Below are positions 1 to 7,686 of a DNA stretch of 39,330 bases, in pieces. The position numbers and the translations under genes were made by a program. Under the pieces are notes generated by a model that searched no databases, was not told the DNA's origin, and saw nothing but the letters and a program-made list of their open reading frames with translations. The DNA comes from Lachnospiraceae bacterium UBA3310. Lineage in GTDB: Bacteria > Bacillota > Clostridia > Lachnospirales > Lachnospiraceae. The stretch spans positions 1 through 39,330 of the forward strand of contig DESQ01000015.1 in the NCBI GenBank assembly GCA_002361355.1. The letters are read 5' to 3'. Within the stretch, counting starts at the first letter, position 1; each line of letters opens with the position of its first letter.

Positions 1-1
1 T

Positions 2-211
2 GACGAGAAGAAACATTTGAGGAATACTTACAGGAAAGGTAAAGAAGAGGGACGGGTAGAAGGTTTAAAAGAAGGTTTGGAATTAAAATTGCGGGAACAG
101 GTTCAGAAAAAGCTTGCAAGAGGGAAGAATGCTGCAGAGATTGCAGAGGAGCTGGAGGAAGATATTCAGGTTATAGAGGAGCTTATTTCCAGTCGGAAGA
201 CGAATCTGTAA
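2..211 (+). CDS. C-terminal fragment of an Rpn-family (PD-(D/E)XK) nuclease/transposase-like protein
   Basis: The reading frame is open from base 2, so the gene begins upstream of the window and only about 69 residues are seen. The visible part begins DEKKHLRNTY and continues with a Lys/Glu/Gly-rich helix (KGKEEGRVEGLKEGLELKL). A short helical tail follows, KLARGKNAAEIAEELEEDI. This charged G-x-x-x-G helix followed by an 'AAEIAEEL...IEEL' module is typical of the C-terminus of Rpn (recombination-promoting nuclease, formerly transposase_31) proteins, which are abundant in Clostridia. The catalytic domain is outside the window, so the family call rests on the tail alone. A terminator follows directly. 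Confidence 0.65.
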   Translation, partial: DEKKHLRNTYRKGKEEGRVEGLKEGLELKLREQVQKKLARGKNAAEIAEELEEDIQVIEELISSRKTNL

Positions 212-219
212 ATTTTTGT

Positions 220-250
220 AAAAGAGTGGTTTACAAAACCACTCTTTTGT
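220..250 (+). terminator. Intrinsic terminator after the Rpn-like gene, overlapping the lacI promoter
   Basis: A perfect 13-bp stem AAAAGAGTGGTTT / AAACCACTCTTTT (220-232, 236-248) with a 3-nt loop, the right arm ending in a T-run. The A-rich left arm also gives some bidirectional character. The -35 box of the downstream lacI promoter lies across the loop. Confidence 0.85.
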
Positions 251-258
251 TATATGAT
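230..258 (+). promoter_or_regulatory. Probable sigma-70 promoter of the LacI-type regulator gene
   Basis: TTTACA (230-235), 17-bp spacer, TATGAT (253-258). The predicted start (about 265) falls at the first base of the tandem operators at 265-292. The -35 box sits in the loop and right arm of the upstream terminator. Confidence 0.6.
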
Positions 259-264
259 GTTAGT

Positions 265-292
265 GGAAAACGATTTCCGGAAAACATTTTCC
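265..292 (+). promoter_or_regulatory. Two abutting 14-bp LacI-family operator candidates
   Basis: Two directly adjacent palindromic sites, GGAAAACGATTTCC (265-278) and GGAAAACATTTTCC (279-292), 31 bp before the ATG of the LacI-type gene. A-rich/T-rich half-sites around a short centre are typical of LacI-family operators. The position at the predicted transcription start suggests autorepression. I did not see a clear third copy in the window, including before glgP. Confidence 0.6.
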
Positions 293-323
293 AAAATGGA
301 GTCGCTTTCAGGATGGGATCGGA

Positions 324-1310
324 ATGGTATCAATCAAGGATGTCGCGAGACAGGCGGGTGTGGCAATTTCCACTGTATCCAAGGTGCTGAACAACTACCC
401 AAACGTGAGCGAAGCGACGAAGAAAAAAGTGAATCAGGCGGTGGCGGAACTGAATTTTGTTCCCAATTCTGTCGCGGCGGCGCTCTCCTCCAAGCAGTCC
501 GGCAGGGTGGCGTTACTCTTAAATATGGGGAATGCCTCGGCGGTGGATGAGATAAACATGCAGTATATGGCGGGCACCATAGGGCAGGCAGTGGAACTGA
601 ATCTGGATGTAATCACCATATTTGATTCTATGATAAAGAATAAAAATCTTGACGAAGTGGTGCGGTATTTGCAGTCCCAGAGTATTACGGGGCTTTTGAT
701 CTTCGGTATGTCGAAGGATGACCATGTGCTGCAAAGACTGATTGAGGCGCAGCTTTTCAAGATTGTAACAGTGGATGTTCCCATTGTGAATGGCTCCTCC
801 TCATCAGTTTGGATTGATCAGGCGGCGGCGCAGTATGATGTGGCGAAAAAGACGCTTGTGGAGAATAAGGGTAAGAGCATCCTCTATCTTGCAGGAAAGA
901 AAAATGGTTATGTGACGCAGGAACGCCTGAAAGGTATACAGAAGCTGGCGGAGGAAGAGGAGGTTCCCCTGCTTGTCAGAAACGGCGAGTTCTCGGAACT
1001 GCAGGCAAGGAATCTGACGTTCCGGTATGCGAAGAAAAAGGATATTGTCGTGTGCGCCTCGGATCTGATGGCGATCGGCGCGATGCGTGCTCTGATGGAG
1101 ATGGATATCTTCCGTCCGGTGTGCGGTTTCGACGGGATCACTTTGATGGGATATGCGGGCAAACAGATGAATACGGTTAAACAGAACTTTGAGCGGATTG
1201 CCTCGGAGGCTGTGGTGGAGCTAAAAAGGCTTTTGGACGGCGGAGAGGGACAGCAGATTGTGCTGGATTACGAGTTGGTGAGAATGAAATACGAGGACAT
1301 TCTTGTCTAG
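324..1310 (+). CDS. LacI/GalR-family transcriptional regulator
   Basis: A 328-residue repressor of usual family length. Residues 3-24 (IKDVARQAGVAISTVSKVLN) are the LacI helix-turn-helix, followed by the hinge region near residues 45-60 (NFVPNSVAAALSSKQSG). The periplasmic-binding-protein-like sensor domain starts at about residue 62 (RVALLL) and runs to the end. The ATG at 324 is the start because the HTH begins two codons later; its ribosome binding site is weak (GGATCGGA). Tandem operator-like palindromes lie just upstream. glgP follows 75 bp later in the same direction, and LacI-family regulators of the MalR/CcpA type often control alpha-glucan genes. That link is inferred from position only; the effector is unknown. 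Confidence 0.9.
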   Translation: MVSIKDVARQAGVAISTVSKVLNNYPNVSEATKKKVNQAVAELNFVPNSVAAALSSKQSGRVALLLNMGNASAVDEINMQYMAGTIGQAVELNLDVITIFDSMIKNKNLDEVVRYLQSQSITGLLIFGMSKDDHVLQRLIEAQLFKIVTVDVPIVNGSSSSVWIDQAAAQYDVAKKTLVENKGKSILYLAGKKNGYVTQERLKGIQKLAEEEEVPLLVRNGEFSELQARNLTFRYAKKKDIVVCASDLMAIGAMRALMEMDIFRPVCGFDGITLMGYAGKQMNTVKQNFERIASEAVVELKRLLDGGEGQQIVLDYELVRMKYEDILV

Positions 1311-1312
1311 CG

Positions 1313-1340
1313 TTTACAAGTCTGCATAAATGGATAATAT
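1313..1340 (+). promoter_or_regulatory. Possible glgP promoter
   Basis: TTTACA (1313-1318), 16-bp spacer, TAATAT (1335-1340), in the AT-rich 75-bp gap after the lacI-type gene. The boxes are moderate, and an alternative -10 TATAGT (1340-1345) would give a poor 21-bp spacer. Co-transcription from the lacI promoter is equally possible. Confidence 0.35.
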
Positions 1341-1385
1341 ATAGTAATGTTAAAATAAGGAAAATAACGAAAGGGAGGTTTCAAC

Positions 1386-3695
1386 ATGGCACAGGCAACA
1401 AACCTGAAAAGAGACGTACTGGTAATGAATCTGGAGCATGAGCTCGAGAACCAGACACAGAGCGGATATGGGAAATCCGTCGCCGCATGCAGCAACGAGG
1501 AGCTCTATTACAGCATTCTTCAGCTTTCCAAGAAGCTGATGAGCGCATCCGAGCGGATTGAGGGGGAGAAAAAGGTTTACTATATTTCCGCAGAGTTCCT
1601 GATCGGCAAACTTTTATCAAATAATCTGATCAATCTTGGGATCTATGACAACCTGAATAAGATTCTTGAGAAAAATGGCAAGCAGCTCTCCGCGATTGAG
1701 GAGGTAGAGCCGGAACCTTCCCTCGGTAATGGCGGACTGGGGCGTCTGGCGGCTTGTTTTCTCGACTCCATTGCTTCCCTGGGGCTCCCCGGCGAGGGCA
1801 TCGGTTTAAATTATCATTTCGGACTGTTCAAGCAGGAGTTTAAGGACAAATTACAGACGGCGCAGAAGAATGACTGGATAGAGGATCAGTCATGGCTGAC
1901 GAAGACCGGCACAACCTTTGAGGTGGCGTTCGGCGAGAAAAAGGTGACATCCAGACTTTATGACATAGATGTCATTGGCTATGACAACGGCGTGAATAAG
2001 CTGCGGCTTTTCGATATCGAGACGATTGACGAGAGCCTGGTCAAGAAAGGAATCGACTTTGACAAGGAAGATATCGAGAAAAACCTGACGCTCTTCCTGT
2101 ATCCCGACGACTCTGACGAGGCGGGAAATCTGCTGCGTATCTACCAGCAGTATTTTATGGTGAGCAATGCGGCGCAGTTGATCTTAAAGGAGATGAAGGA
2201 GAAACAGTATGATCTGCGCAGAATGTATGATCATGCGGTAATCCAGATTAACGATACTCATCCGACCATGGTTATCCCTGAACTGATTCGTATTCTGGTA
2301 GATGAGAAGGCGTTTACCATGGATGAGGCAATCGAGGTCGTGAGCAAGACCTGTGCATACACGAACCACACGATTCTGGCGGAGGCGTTGGAAAAATGGC
2401 CCCTCGCCTATCTGGAGAAGGTGGTGCCCCAGCTTGTACCGATCATTAAGGAGCTGGATAAGCGTGTGGCGGCAAAGTATAAGGATCCCAAGGTACAGAT
2501 TATTGACGAAGACGAGAGAGTGCACATGGCGCACATTGACATCCACTATGGCTTCTCAGTGAACGGCGTGGCGGCGATCCATACGGAAATCTTAAAGAAC
2601 ACGGAGTTGAATGCTTTCTACAAGATTTATCCGGAGAAATTCAACAATAAGACCAACGGTATTACTTTCAGAAGATGGCTTCTGTCCTGCAACCGTGAGC
2701 TGGCGGACTTCATTTCGGAGACCATCGGGGACGGTTACAAGAAGGATGCGGCTAATCTGGAAAAATTGCTTGCTTATGTGGATGACGAGAAGGTACTTGA
2801 ACGCATTGCGCAGATTAAGATGAACCGTAAGAAGGATCTGGCGGCTTATGTACAGAAGGCGGAGGGCGTGACCCTGAATCCGGATTCCATTTTCGACATT
2901 CAGAGTAAACGTCTGCATGAGTATAAGAGACAGCAGATGAACGCTCTTTACATTATCCACAAGTATCTGGAGATTAAGGCCGGTAAGAAACCTGTAAGAC
3001 CCATGACCTTTATCTTCGGCGCAAAGGCGGCTCCCGCATATGTGATTGCGCAGGATATTATACATCTGATTCTTGTATTGCAGGAGATTGTGAACAAAGA
3101 TCCTGATGTGAGCCCATACATGACGGTGCTCATGGTGGAGAATTACAATGTGGCTTACGCCGAGAAAATGATTCCGGCATGTGACATTTCTGAGCAGATT
3201 TCCCTGGCGTCCAAGGAGGCGTCCGGCACGGGCAACATGAAGTTCATGTTAAACGGTGCGGTGACGCTTGGCACTTCCGACGGCGCTAACGTGGAGATTC
3301 ATGAGCTGGTGGGAGACGACAATATTTATATTTTTGGTGAGAAATCTGAGGCTGTAATCAAGCACTATGAGAAGGCGGATTACGTGTCTAAAGACTACTA
3401 CAAGAAGTCGCCTGTCATCAAGGAGGCGGTGGACTTTATCGTCAGCAAAGAAGCCCTGAAAACAGGACACAAGGAAAATCTGGAGAGACTTTACAAGGAG
3501 CTGCTTAACAAAGACTGGTTTATGACGCTTCTGGATCTGGAGGATTACATCGCTGTCAAAGATAAGATGATGGCGGATTATGAGGATCAGAAGAAGTGGA
3601 GAAAGATGATGCTTGTGAACATTGCAAAGGCGGGATTTTTCTCCTCCGACAGAACTATCGGGGAGTACAACAGGGATATCTGGCATTTACGTTAA
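1386..3695 (+). CDS. glgP: Glycogen/starch/maltodextrin phosphorylase (GT35)
   Basis: A 769-residue enzyme that phosphorolyses alpha-1,4-glucan ends to glucose-1-phosphate in the cytoplasm, with pyridoxal phosphate. Landmarks are VYYISAEFLIGKLL near residue 60, the EPEPSLGNGGLGRLAACFLDS active-site loop near residues 108-125, and the PLP segment EASGTGNMKFMLNGAVTLG. Its Lys (residue 619) is the expected Schiff-base residue. TSDGANVEI follows as usual. Length is somewhat below the ~800-840 residues of E. coli GlgP but in line with compact Clostridial forms. The start has GGGAGG 8 bp before the ATG. The stop codon overlaps the 3' end of a convergent glycosyltransferase gene by 9 bp, and an intrinsic terminator for glgP lies inside that gene. 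No other glycogen gene is adjacent. Confidence 0.97.
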   Translation: MAQATNLKRDVLVMNLEHELENQTQSGYGKSVAACSNEELYYSILQLSKKLMSASERIEGEKKVYYISAEFLIGKLLSNNLINLGIYDNLNKILEKNGKQLSAIEEVEPEPSLGNGGLGRLAACFLDSIASLGLPGEGIGLNYHFGLFKQEFKDKLQTAQKNDWIEDQSWLTKTGTTFEVAFGEKKVTSRLYDIDVIGYDNGVNKLRLFDIETIDESLVKKGIDFDKEDIEKNLTLFLYPDDSDEAGNLLRIYQQYFMVSNAAQLILKEMKEKQYDLRRMYDHAVIQINDTHPTMVIPELIRILVDEKAFTMDEAIEVVSKTCAYTNHTILAEALEKWPLAYLEKVVPQLVPIIKELDKRVAAKYKDPKVQIIDEDERVHMAHIDIHYGFSVNGVAAIHTEILKNTELNAFYKIYPEKFNNKTNGITFRRWLLSCNRELADFISETIGDGYKKDAANLEKLLAYVDDEKVLERIAQIKMNRKKDLAAYVQKAEGVTLNPDSIFDIQSKRLHEYKRQQMNALYIIHKYLEIKAGKKPVRPMTFIFGAKAAPAYVIAQDIIHLILVLQEIVNKDPDVSPYMTVLMVENYNVAYAEKMIPACDISEQISLASKEASGTGNMKFMLNGAVTLGTSDGANVEIHELVGDDNIYIFGEKSEAVIKHYEKADYVSKDYYKKSPVIKEAVDFIVSKEALKTGHKENLERLYKELLNKDWFMTLLDLEDYIAVKDKMMADYEDQKKWRKMMLVNIAKAGFFSSDRTIGEYNRDIWHLR

Positions 3696-4739
3696 TTCTT
3701 TTAAACGTTCTACGGCGGGGGCATAGCCCCCGCACTTTTTATAGTATTTCCGCGCATCGTCGAGATGTCCCGTACACTCATAGATCACGCCGGTGTTGTA
3801 GTTTGCCATATAGCTGTTCACACCGTCCACGGAAAACTCTTCCATCGTGGCAGCTTTTTTGAACTGCGCAACGGCATCGTCAAAAAGGCCGTTATTCATG
3901 CAGATCAGTCCCATCAGGAAGACAAAGTCCGCCCGGCCGGAAAATACATCATAGAGATCGGAAAGCCCCAGCGCCTCCTCGTTTCGTTTGAGATCTAAAA
4001 GCGTGTAGCCGTAAGATTCCACCATGGTTTTCACATAGTCGAGGGAGGGATCAACCTCCATGGAAAGCCCTGCCTCAAAGCTTTCGCGGGCTTTCTCAGA
4101 CTCTCCAAGCCTGCGAAAACTCTGTCCCAATTGAAAATAGAGGTAAGGGTCTGGCCCTTCCTTGTCAAGCTGTGTCGTGAGGAGAGCGATGTTCCGGCGG
4201 CTTTTTTCCCGCATGTCGGCCTCGGTCTCGTCATAGCCTACGTGGAGAATTGTGACAGGAACGTCATAAACCGACTTTGTGCTGTTATCACGGCGCTCCA
4301 ACTGCTCATGTACCGCTCCCGTAAAGTGAAAATATTTGCGGTTAGCGAGACGGCTTACCCGCGTCTGTTCGAAGGCGGTCTGTCCGTTTCGCAAAAAGCG
4401 GCTTCGAATGAGGATTCTTCCTGCGCATTCCGGGTGCTGTTCTATACAGCGGCCAAGCGCAGATAGGTCTAAGGTTTCGATATATTCGTCACAGTCCAGT
4501 GAAAGTATCCAATTATGGGAGGCTTTTTCCATACAAAAATTACGTGCGGCGCTGAAATCGTTGCACCAATCGAAGTGAAAAATCCGGTTTGTGTATTTTT
4601 GCGCGATCGTGAGAGTGCGATCCGTGGAGCCTGTGTCCGTCAACACGATCTCAAAGCCGTAGGGAGCGAGGCGTTTCAGACATTCTTCAATATGCGTCTC
4701 TTCGTTTTTGGCAATCATACACACAGATAATGGAAACAA
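3687..4739 (-). CDS. GT2-family glycosyltransferase with C-terminal TPR repeats (copy 1)
   Basis: A 350-residue protein. Residues 4-110 form a GT-A fold family 2 domain: LSVCMIAKNEE (N-terminal strand), TDTGSTDRT near 34-42, and the metal-binding LDCDEY (D82/D84) near 81-86. Residues about 190-345 look like TPR helices (YFQLGQSFRRLGESEKARE, YNTGVIYECTGHLDDARKY), an architecture seen in SunS-like and cell-surface glycosyltransferases. No signal peptide or membrane segment is visible, so it should be cytoplasmic. The start codon is TTG at 4739, supported by AAGGAG five bases upstream. It is the second gene of a two-gene minus-strand operon with a clear paralog (23-bp gap). It ends 9 bp inside glgP in convergent orientation. 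Acceptor and sugar donor are not predictable. Confidence 0.88.
   Translation of the reverse strand: MFPLSVCMIAKNEETHIEECLKRLAPYGFEIVLTDTGSTDRTLTIAQKYTNRIFHFDWCNDFSAARNFCMEKASHNWILSLDCDEYIETLDLSALGRCIEQHPECAGRILIRSRFLRNGQTAFEQTRVSRLANRKYFHFTGAVHEQLERRDNSTKSVYDVPVTILHVGYDETEADMREKSRRNIALLTTQLDKEGPDPYLYFQLGQSFRRLGESEKARESFEAGLSMEVDPSLDYVKTMVESYGYTLLDLKRNEEALGLSDLYDVFSGRADFVFLMGLICMNNGLFDDAVAQFKKAATMEEFSVDGVNSYMANYNTGVIYECTGHLDDARKYYKKCGGYAPAVERLKELT
3715..3740 (+). terminator. Intrinsic terminator of glgP located inside a convergent coding region
   Basis: GCGGGGGC (3715-3722), loop ATA, GCCCCCGC (3726-3733), then ACTTTTT. This is a perfect 8-bp all-G/C stem plus T-run on the plus strand, 20 bp after the glgP stop. 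It lies within the last ~20 codons of the minus-strand glycosyltransferase (encoding its KKCGGYAPA segment). Confidence 0.85.
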
Positions 4740-4762
4740 AACGGCTCCTTTCAGGCAGGCAT

Positions 4763-5827
4763 CTAGTAAGCGTTTCCCGCGGCCAGATCCCGAAGCCTTC
4801 TCATGGCGGGTTCATAGTCCCCACATTTTTTATAGTAAACACGGGCCTGATCGAGATCGCCCATACTCTCGTAGATATCGCCGATATGGTAATTGGCGCG
4901 ATAGCTGTTGACACCTTTGCGGGAGTAGGAAGAAAGTGTGGTGGCTTTCTTAAATTCTTCAAGTGCTTTTTCGGGTTCGCCCTTTTTCGCGTAGAGCATG
5001 CCCATCAAATAGACAAAATCGGCCCTGTGGGAAAAGAGGTCATATTTTTCGCGAAGCGCCATAGCTGTGTCATATTTGGCCAGATCCATTAAGCAGTAAC
5101 CATAGGTTTCCGCCATGCTCTGTACAAAGTCAGAATTGGGATCCGCATTCAGGTCAAGTCCCAGCTTGTAATAGTGCGCAGCCTTTTCCATGTCGTTTAA
5201 GGAGATGTAGTTTTGCCCCAGTTGGAAATAGATATAAGGACTCGGCCCTTTTATAGCCAGGTCGTGCAGCAGCATTTCCAGATTTCTGGTGGCGCGGATA
5301 CGTTTGTCCGATTCGCCTACATAGCCTTCGTGGTAGAAGGTGAGGGGAATGGGAAAGACATCCGGCTCCTTTCCCTGCAGGGTGCGTACCTGCTCGTGGA
5401 TACTGCCTTCGAAATGGCAGTAGCTTTTGTTGAAAAGGCGGCCGATCCGCTCTGACATGATGGAGCGTGCGCCCTGTATGGTGTAGGGATTATTGCGGGT
5501 AATCATGCCCACGGATTCCCTGCGGCCAGAGAGAGACTCCTCAAGCTGTGCCAGATTGACATTTTCCAGATACTCGTCGCAGTCGATAATCAGTACCCAG
5601 TCGTTAGCAGCCTGCTGGATCGAAAAATTTCTGGCACTGCTGAAATCGTCGCACCATGCGAAATGAAAGACTTTATCCGCATACCTGTGGGCGATCTCCA
5701 CGGTTCTGTCCACCGAACCGGTATCCACCACAATAATTTCAAAGCGGCAGGGACGGAGCCTTTTCAGGCATTCCTCGATGTGGTTGTCTTCATTTTTTGC
5801 GATCATACATACAGAAACAGGAAGCAT
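4763..5827 (-). CDS. GT2-family glycosyltransferase with C-terminal TPR repeats (copy 2)
   Basis: A 354-residue paralog of the next gene, collinear with it from end to end. The GT2 domain has VSVCMIAKNED, VDTGSVDRT and IDCDEY (D82/D84). The TPR-like C-terminus has YFQLGQNYISLNDMEKAAHY and YHIGDIYESMGDLDQARVYYKKCG. It is the first gene of the pair, with ATG start, a ribosome binding site AGAGGTG, and a minus-strand promoter at 5889-5917. The pair presumably arose by tandem duplication. Divergence is considerable in the middle and C-terminal parts, which suggests different acceptors. No capsule or glycopeptide operon surrounds it, though glf lies about 0.7 kb away on the other strand. Confidence 0.88.
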   Translation of the reverse strand: MLPVSVCMIAKNEDNHIEECLKRLRPCRFEIIVVDTGSVDRTVEIAHRYADKVFHFAWCDDFSSARNFSIQQAANDWVLIIDCDEYLENVNLAQLEESLSGRRESVGMITRNNPYTIQGARSIMSERIGRLFNKSYCHFEGSIHEQVRTLQGKEPDVFPIPLTFYHEGYVGESDKRIRATRNLEMLLHDLAIKGPSPYIYFQLGQNYISLNDMEKAAHYYKLGLDLNADPNSDFVQSMAETYGYCLMDLAKYDTAMALREKYDLFSHRADFVYLMGMLYAKKGEPEKALEEFKKATTLSSYSRKGVNSYRANYHIGDIYESMGDLDQARVYYKKCGDYEPAMRRLRDLAAGNAY

Positions 5828-5857
5828 AACAACACCTCTTTTGTCATTCGTTTATCA

Positions 5858-5882
5858 GGCGAAACGGCGGCGCCGTTTCGCC
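5858..5882 (-). promoter_or_regulatory. Perfect 25-bp palindrome at the 5' end of the glycosyltransferase mRNA
   Basis: Twelve-base arms GGCGAAACGGCG / CGCCGTTTCGCC around a single central base, 31 bp before the ATG of copy 2. By the predicted minus-strand promoter (-10 at 5889-5894), RNA starts at about 5882, so this sequence would be the first 25 nt of the mRNA. It could be a 5' stabilising hairpin or a repressor operator. Confidence 0.6.
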
Positions 5883-5888
5883 ATGTCT

Positions 5889-5917
5889 ATTTTATCACCT
5901 TCTTCGCTTTGGGACAA
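5889..5917 (-). promoter_or_regulatory. Promoter of the glycosyltransferase pair
   Basis: Read on the minus strand: TTGTCC (plus coordinates 5912-5917), 17-bp spacer, TAAAAT (5889-5894). Matches are 4/6 and 5/6 to consensus with ideal spacing. It is followed immediately by the 5858-5882 palindrome. Confidence 0.55.
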
Positions 5918-6057
5918 TACGGTTTTTACCTGTTGGACAGTCACACAATTAGACTTTTTGTACAAAAAAAACAAAAAAGATAGGGAAAAGATGATAAAGA
6001 TGACGATATTCCGTTCAAATAATGCGGTTAGTGGTTCCTTTTTTTTGAGAAATATGT

Positions 6058-6094
6058 TATACTGTCCCAAACGGAGAGGAGAAGACCTCTTCTC
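6058..6094 (+). promoter_or_regulatory. Possible -10 box and palindromic operator before the small HTH gene
   Basis: TATACT (6058-6063) is a fair -10 but has no good -35 at 17 bp. About 16 bp downstream is a 7-bp inverted repeat, GAGAAGA CC TCTTCTC (6079-6094), 35 bp before the ATG at 6129. Such a site just after a transcription start fits autoregulation by the HTH product, but this is inference. The 5895-6057 stretch is AT-rich and otherwise holds only the divergent promoter. Confidence 0.4.
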
Positions 6095-6128
6095 ATAAAG
6101 AAAACATTACGTGATAAGGAGGTCTATT

Positions 6129-6470
6129 ATGACGAAGGCAGAAATTTTGAAAGCGGAAATCCTAAACCAGCATAAGAGTGTCAGGCAGTTTGCAATCGAG
6201 ATGGGAATACCGTACTCTACGTTAGTCACAGCCTTGGACAGAGGTATAGAAGGAATGGCCTATGGGACTGTGATTCGGATGTGTGACAAGCTGAACCTGA
6301 ACCCCGTGGATTTCAGTCCTATCAACCAGAAGAGCCTGCTTGGCGGTAAGATTATGGAAAACCGTGTGATGCAGTACTATGTGAAACTGAACAAGACCGG
6401 ACGCAAGAAAGCGCTCGAGCTGATGGAAGATTATGCGCAGTTGGAAAAGTATCAGGCAGTAGAAGAGTGA
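6129..6470 (+). CDS. Small helix-turn-helix DNA-binding protein (XRE/Cro-like)
   Basis: A 113-residue protein. Residues about 14-55 (SVRQFAIEMGIPYSTLVTAL ... IRMCDKLNLNPVDF) form a Cro/CI-type HTH. The C-terminal 45 residues are helical and charged (KLNKTGRKKALELMEDYAQL), reminiscent of small chromosomal XRE regulators. The start at 6129 is preferred over the upstream GTG (6111) because AAGGAGG ends 6 bp before it. It is preceded by a palindrome and followed by a 12-bp hairpin before glf. Its targets are unknown. Confidence 0.8.
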   Translation: MTKAEILKAEILNQHKSVRQFAIEMGIPYSTLVTALDRGIEGMAYGTVIRMCDKLNLNPVDFSPINQKSLLGGKIMENRVMQYYVKLNKTGRKKALELMEDYAQLEKYQAVEE

Positions 6471-6493
6471 AAAGAAGTTCTGGGTTTCACACA

Positions 6494-6521
6494 GGAGAAT
6501 GCCGGAAAACCGGCATTCTCC
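6494..6521 (+). terminator. Strong hairpin between the HTH gene and glf (terminator-like, no T-tract)
   Basis: A perfect 12-bp stem GGAGAATGCCGG / CCGGCATTCTCC with AAAA loop. It is followed by TTATGAATGG rather than a T-run, so it may be a weak terminator, an mRNA-end stabiliser, or a structure limiting access to the glf ribosome binding site 8 bp later. Confidence 0.5.
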
Positions 6522-6539
6522 TTATGAATGGAGAGTAAT

Positions 6540-7679
6540 ATGCACTATGATTATTTGATCGTGGGCGCAGGGTTGTATGGCGCTGTGTTCGCCCGCGAGA
6601 TGTTAAGAAAGGGCCGGCGTGTGCTCCTGATTGACAGAAGGGGGCATATTGCCGGCAATATTTTTACGGAGGATGTGGAAGGAATACAGGTACACCGGTA
6701 CGGGGCGCATATTTTTCACACATCCGACAAAAAGATATGGGATTATGTAAACCAATTTACAGAGTTTAACCATTACATCAATTCACCGGTTGCCAATTAC
6801 AAGGGAGAAATATACAATCTTCCTTTCAATATGAATACCTTTAACAGGATGTGGGGTGTAGTGACGCCTGCGCAGGCGCAGGCGAAGATTGCGGAGCAGA
6901 TCGCGGATCTCCATATCACCGCGCCTTCTAACCTGGAGGAGCAGGCGCTTTCTCTGGTGGGCCGGGATGTGTATGAAAAGCTGGTGAAGGGCTATACGGA
7001 GAAGCAGTGGGGGAGATCCTGTAAGGAGCTTCCTGCGTTTATTATCAAGAGGCTGCCGCTCCGGTTTACCTACGACAACAATTATTTTAATGACCGGTAT
7101 CAGGGGATTCCTGTCGGCGGCTATACCATAATGGTAGAGAAAATGTTAGAGGGCATCGAGGTAAAGACCGGCGTATCCTATCAAGAATTTGTAACGGAAG
7201 AAGAGCGTGACGGCCGCATACGCGTGACTGACCGTTTGGGCAACACCTACGAAAAGGTGGTGTATACGGGGATGCCCGACGAATACTTTGACTATGCGCT
7301 GGGGCATCTGGAGTATCGCTCTCTGCGGTTTGAGACGGAAGTTTTTGCAGACTGCGACAATTATCAGGGAAACGCGGTGGTAAATTACACGGAGCGCGAA
7401 ATACCCTATACAAGAGTGATCGAGCACAAGCATTTCGAGTTCGGGACACAGAAGGGCACCGTCATTACAAGAGAATATCCTGCCATCTGGAAAGAGGGGG
7501 AGGAGCCTTATTATCCCATCAATGATGAGAAAAACGATGCGTTATTTAAGAAGTATCAGGAGATAGCCGGGACAAGGCCGCATGTGATTTTCGGCGGGCG
7601 GCTCGGACAGTACCGTTATTATGATATGGACAAGGTGATCGCGCAGGCACTGGAGGCGGCAGAGAGAGAAACAGAGTAA
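6540..7679 (+). CDS. glf: UDP-galactopyranose mutase
   Basis: A 379-residue flavoenzyme interconverting UDP-galactopyranose and UDP-galactofuranose, the donor for galactofuranose in surface polysaccharides. The N-terminus MHYDYLIVGAGLYGAVFARE is the FAD-binding Rossmann motif. GHIAGNIFTEDVEGIQVHRY, GAHIFHTSDKKIWDYV and the C-terminal GGRLGQYRYYDMDKVI are diagnostic of Glf. I chose ATG 6540 over the in-frame ATG 6528 because GGAGAG lies correctly before 6540 and family members begin with this (M)xYDYLIVGAG. No other polysaccharide gene is adjacent apart from the two glycosyltransferases on the opposite strand, so its galactofuranose acceptor pathway is not in the window. Confidence 0.97.
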   Translation: MHYDYLIVGAGLYGAVFAREMLRKGRRVLLIDRRGHIAGNIFTEDVEGIQVHRYGAHIFHTSDKKIWDYVNQFTEFNHYINSPVANYKGEIYNLPFNMNTFNRMWGVVTPAQAQAKIAEQIADLHITAPSNLEEQALSLVGRDVYEKLVKGYTEKQWGRSCKELPAFIIKRLPLRFTYDNNYFNDRYQGIPVGGYTIMVEKMLEGIEVKTGVSYQEFVTEEERDGRIRVTDRLGNTYEKVVYTGMPDEYFDYALGHLEYRSLRFETEVFADCDNYQGNAVVNYTEREIPYTRVIEHKHFEFGTQKGTVITREYPAIWKEGEEPYYPINDEKNDALFKKYQEIAGTRPHVIFGGRLGQYRYYDMDKVIAQALEAAERETE

Positions 7680-7686
7680 ATATTTC

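Noticed and set aside
254..550. A 98-codon plus-strand frame overlapping the start of the LacI-type gene.
   Set aside because: It lies in a different frame from the clear LacI HTH, includes the operators, and its product is low-complexity Gly/Arg.
6045..6050. TTGAGA as a -35 for the small HTH gene.
   Set aside because: Only 7 bp separate it from the TATACT box, so the two cannot form one promoter.
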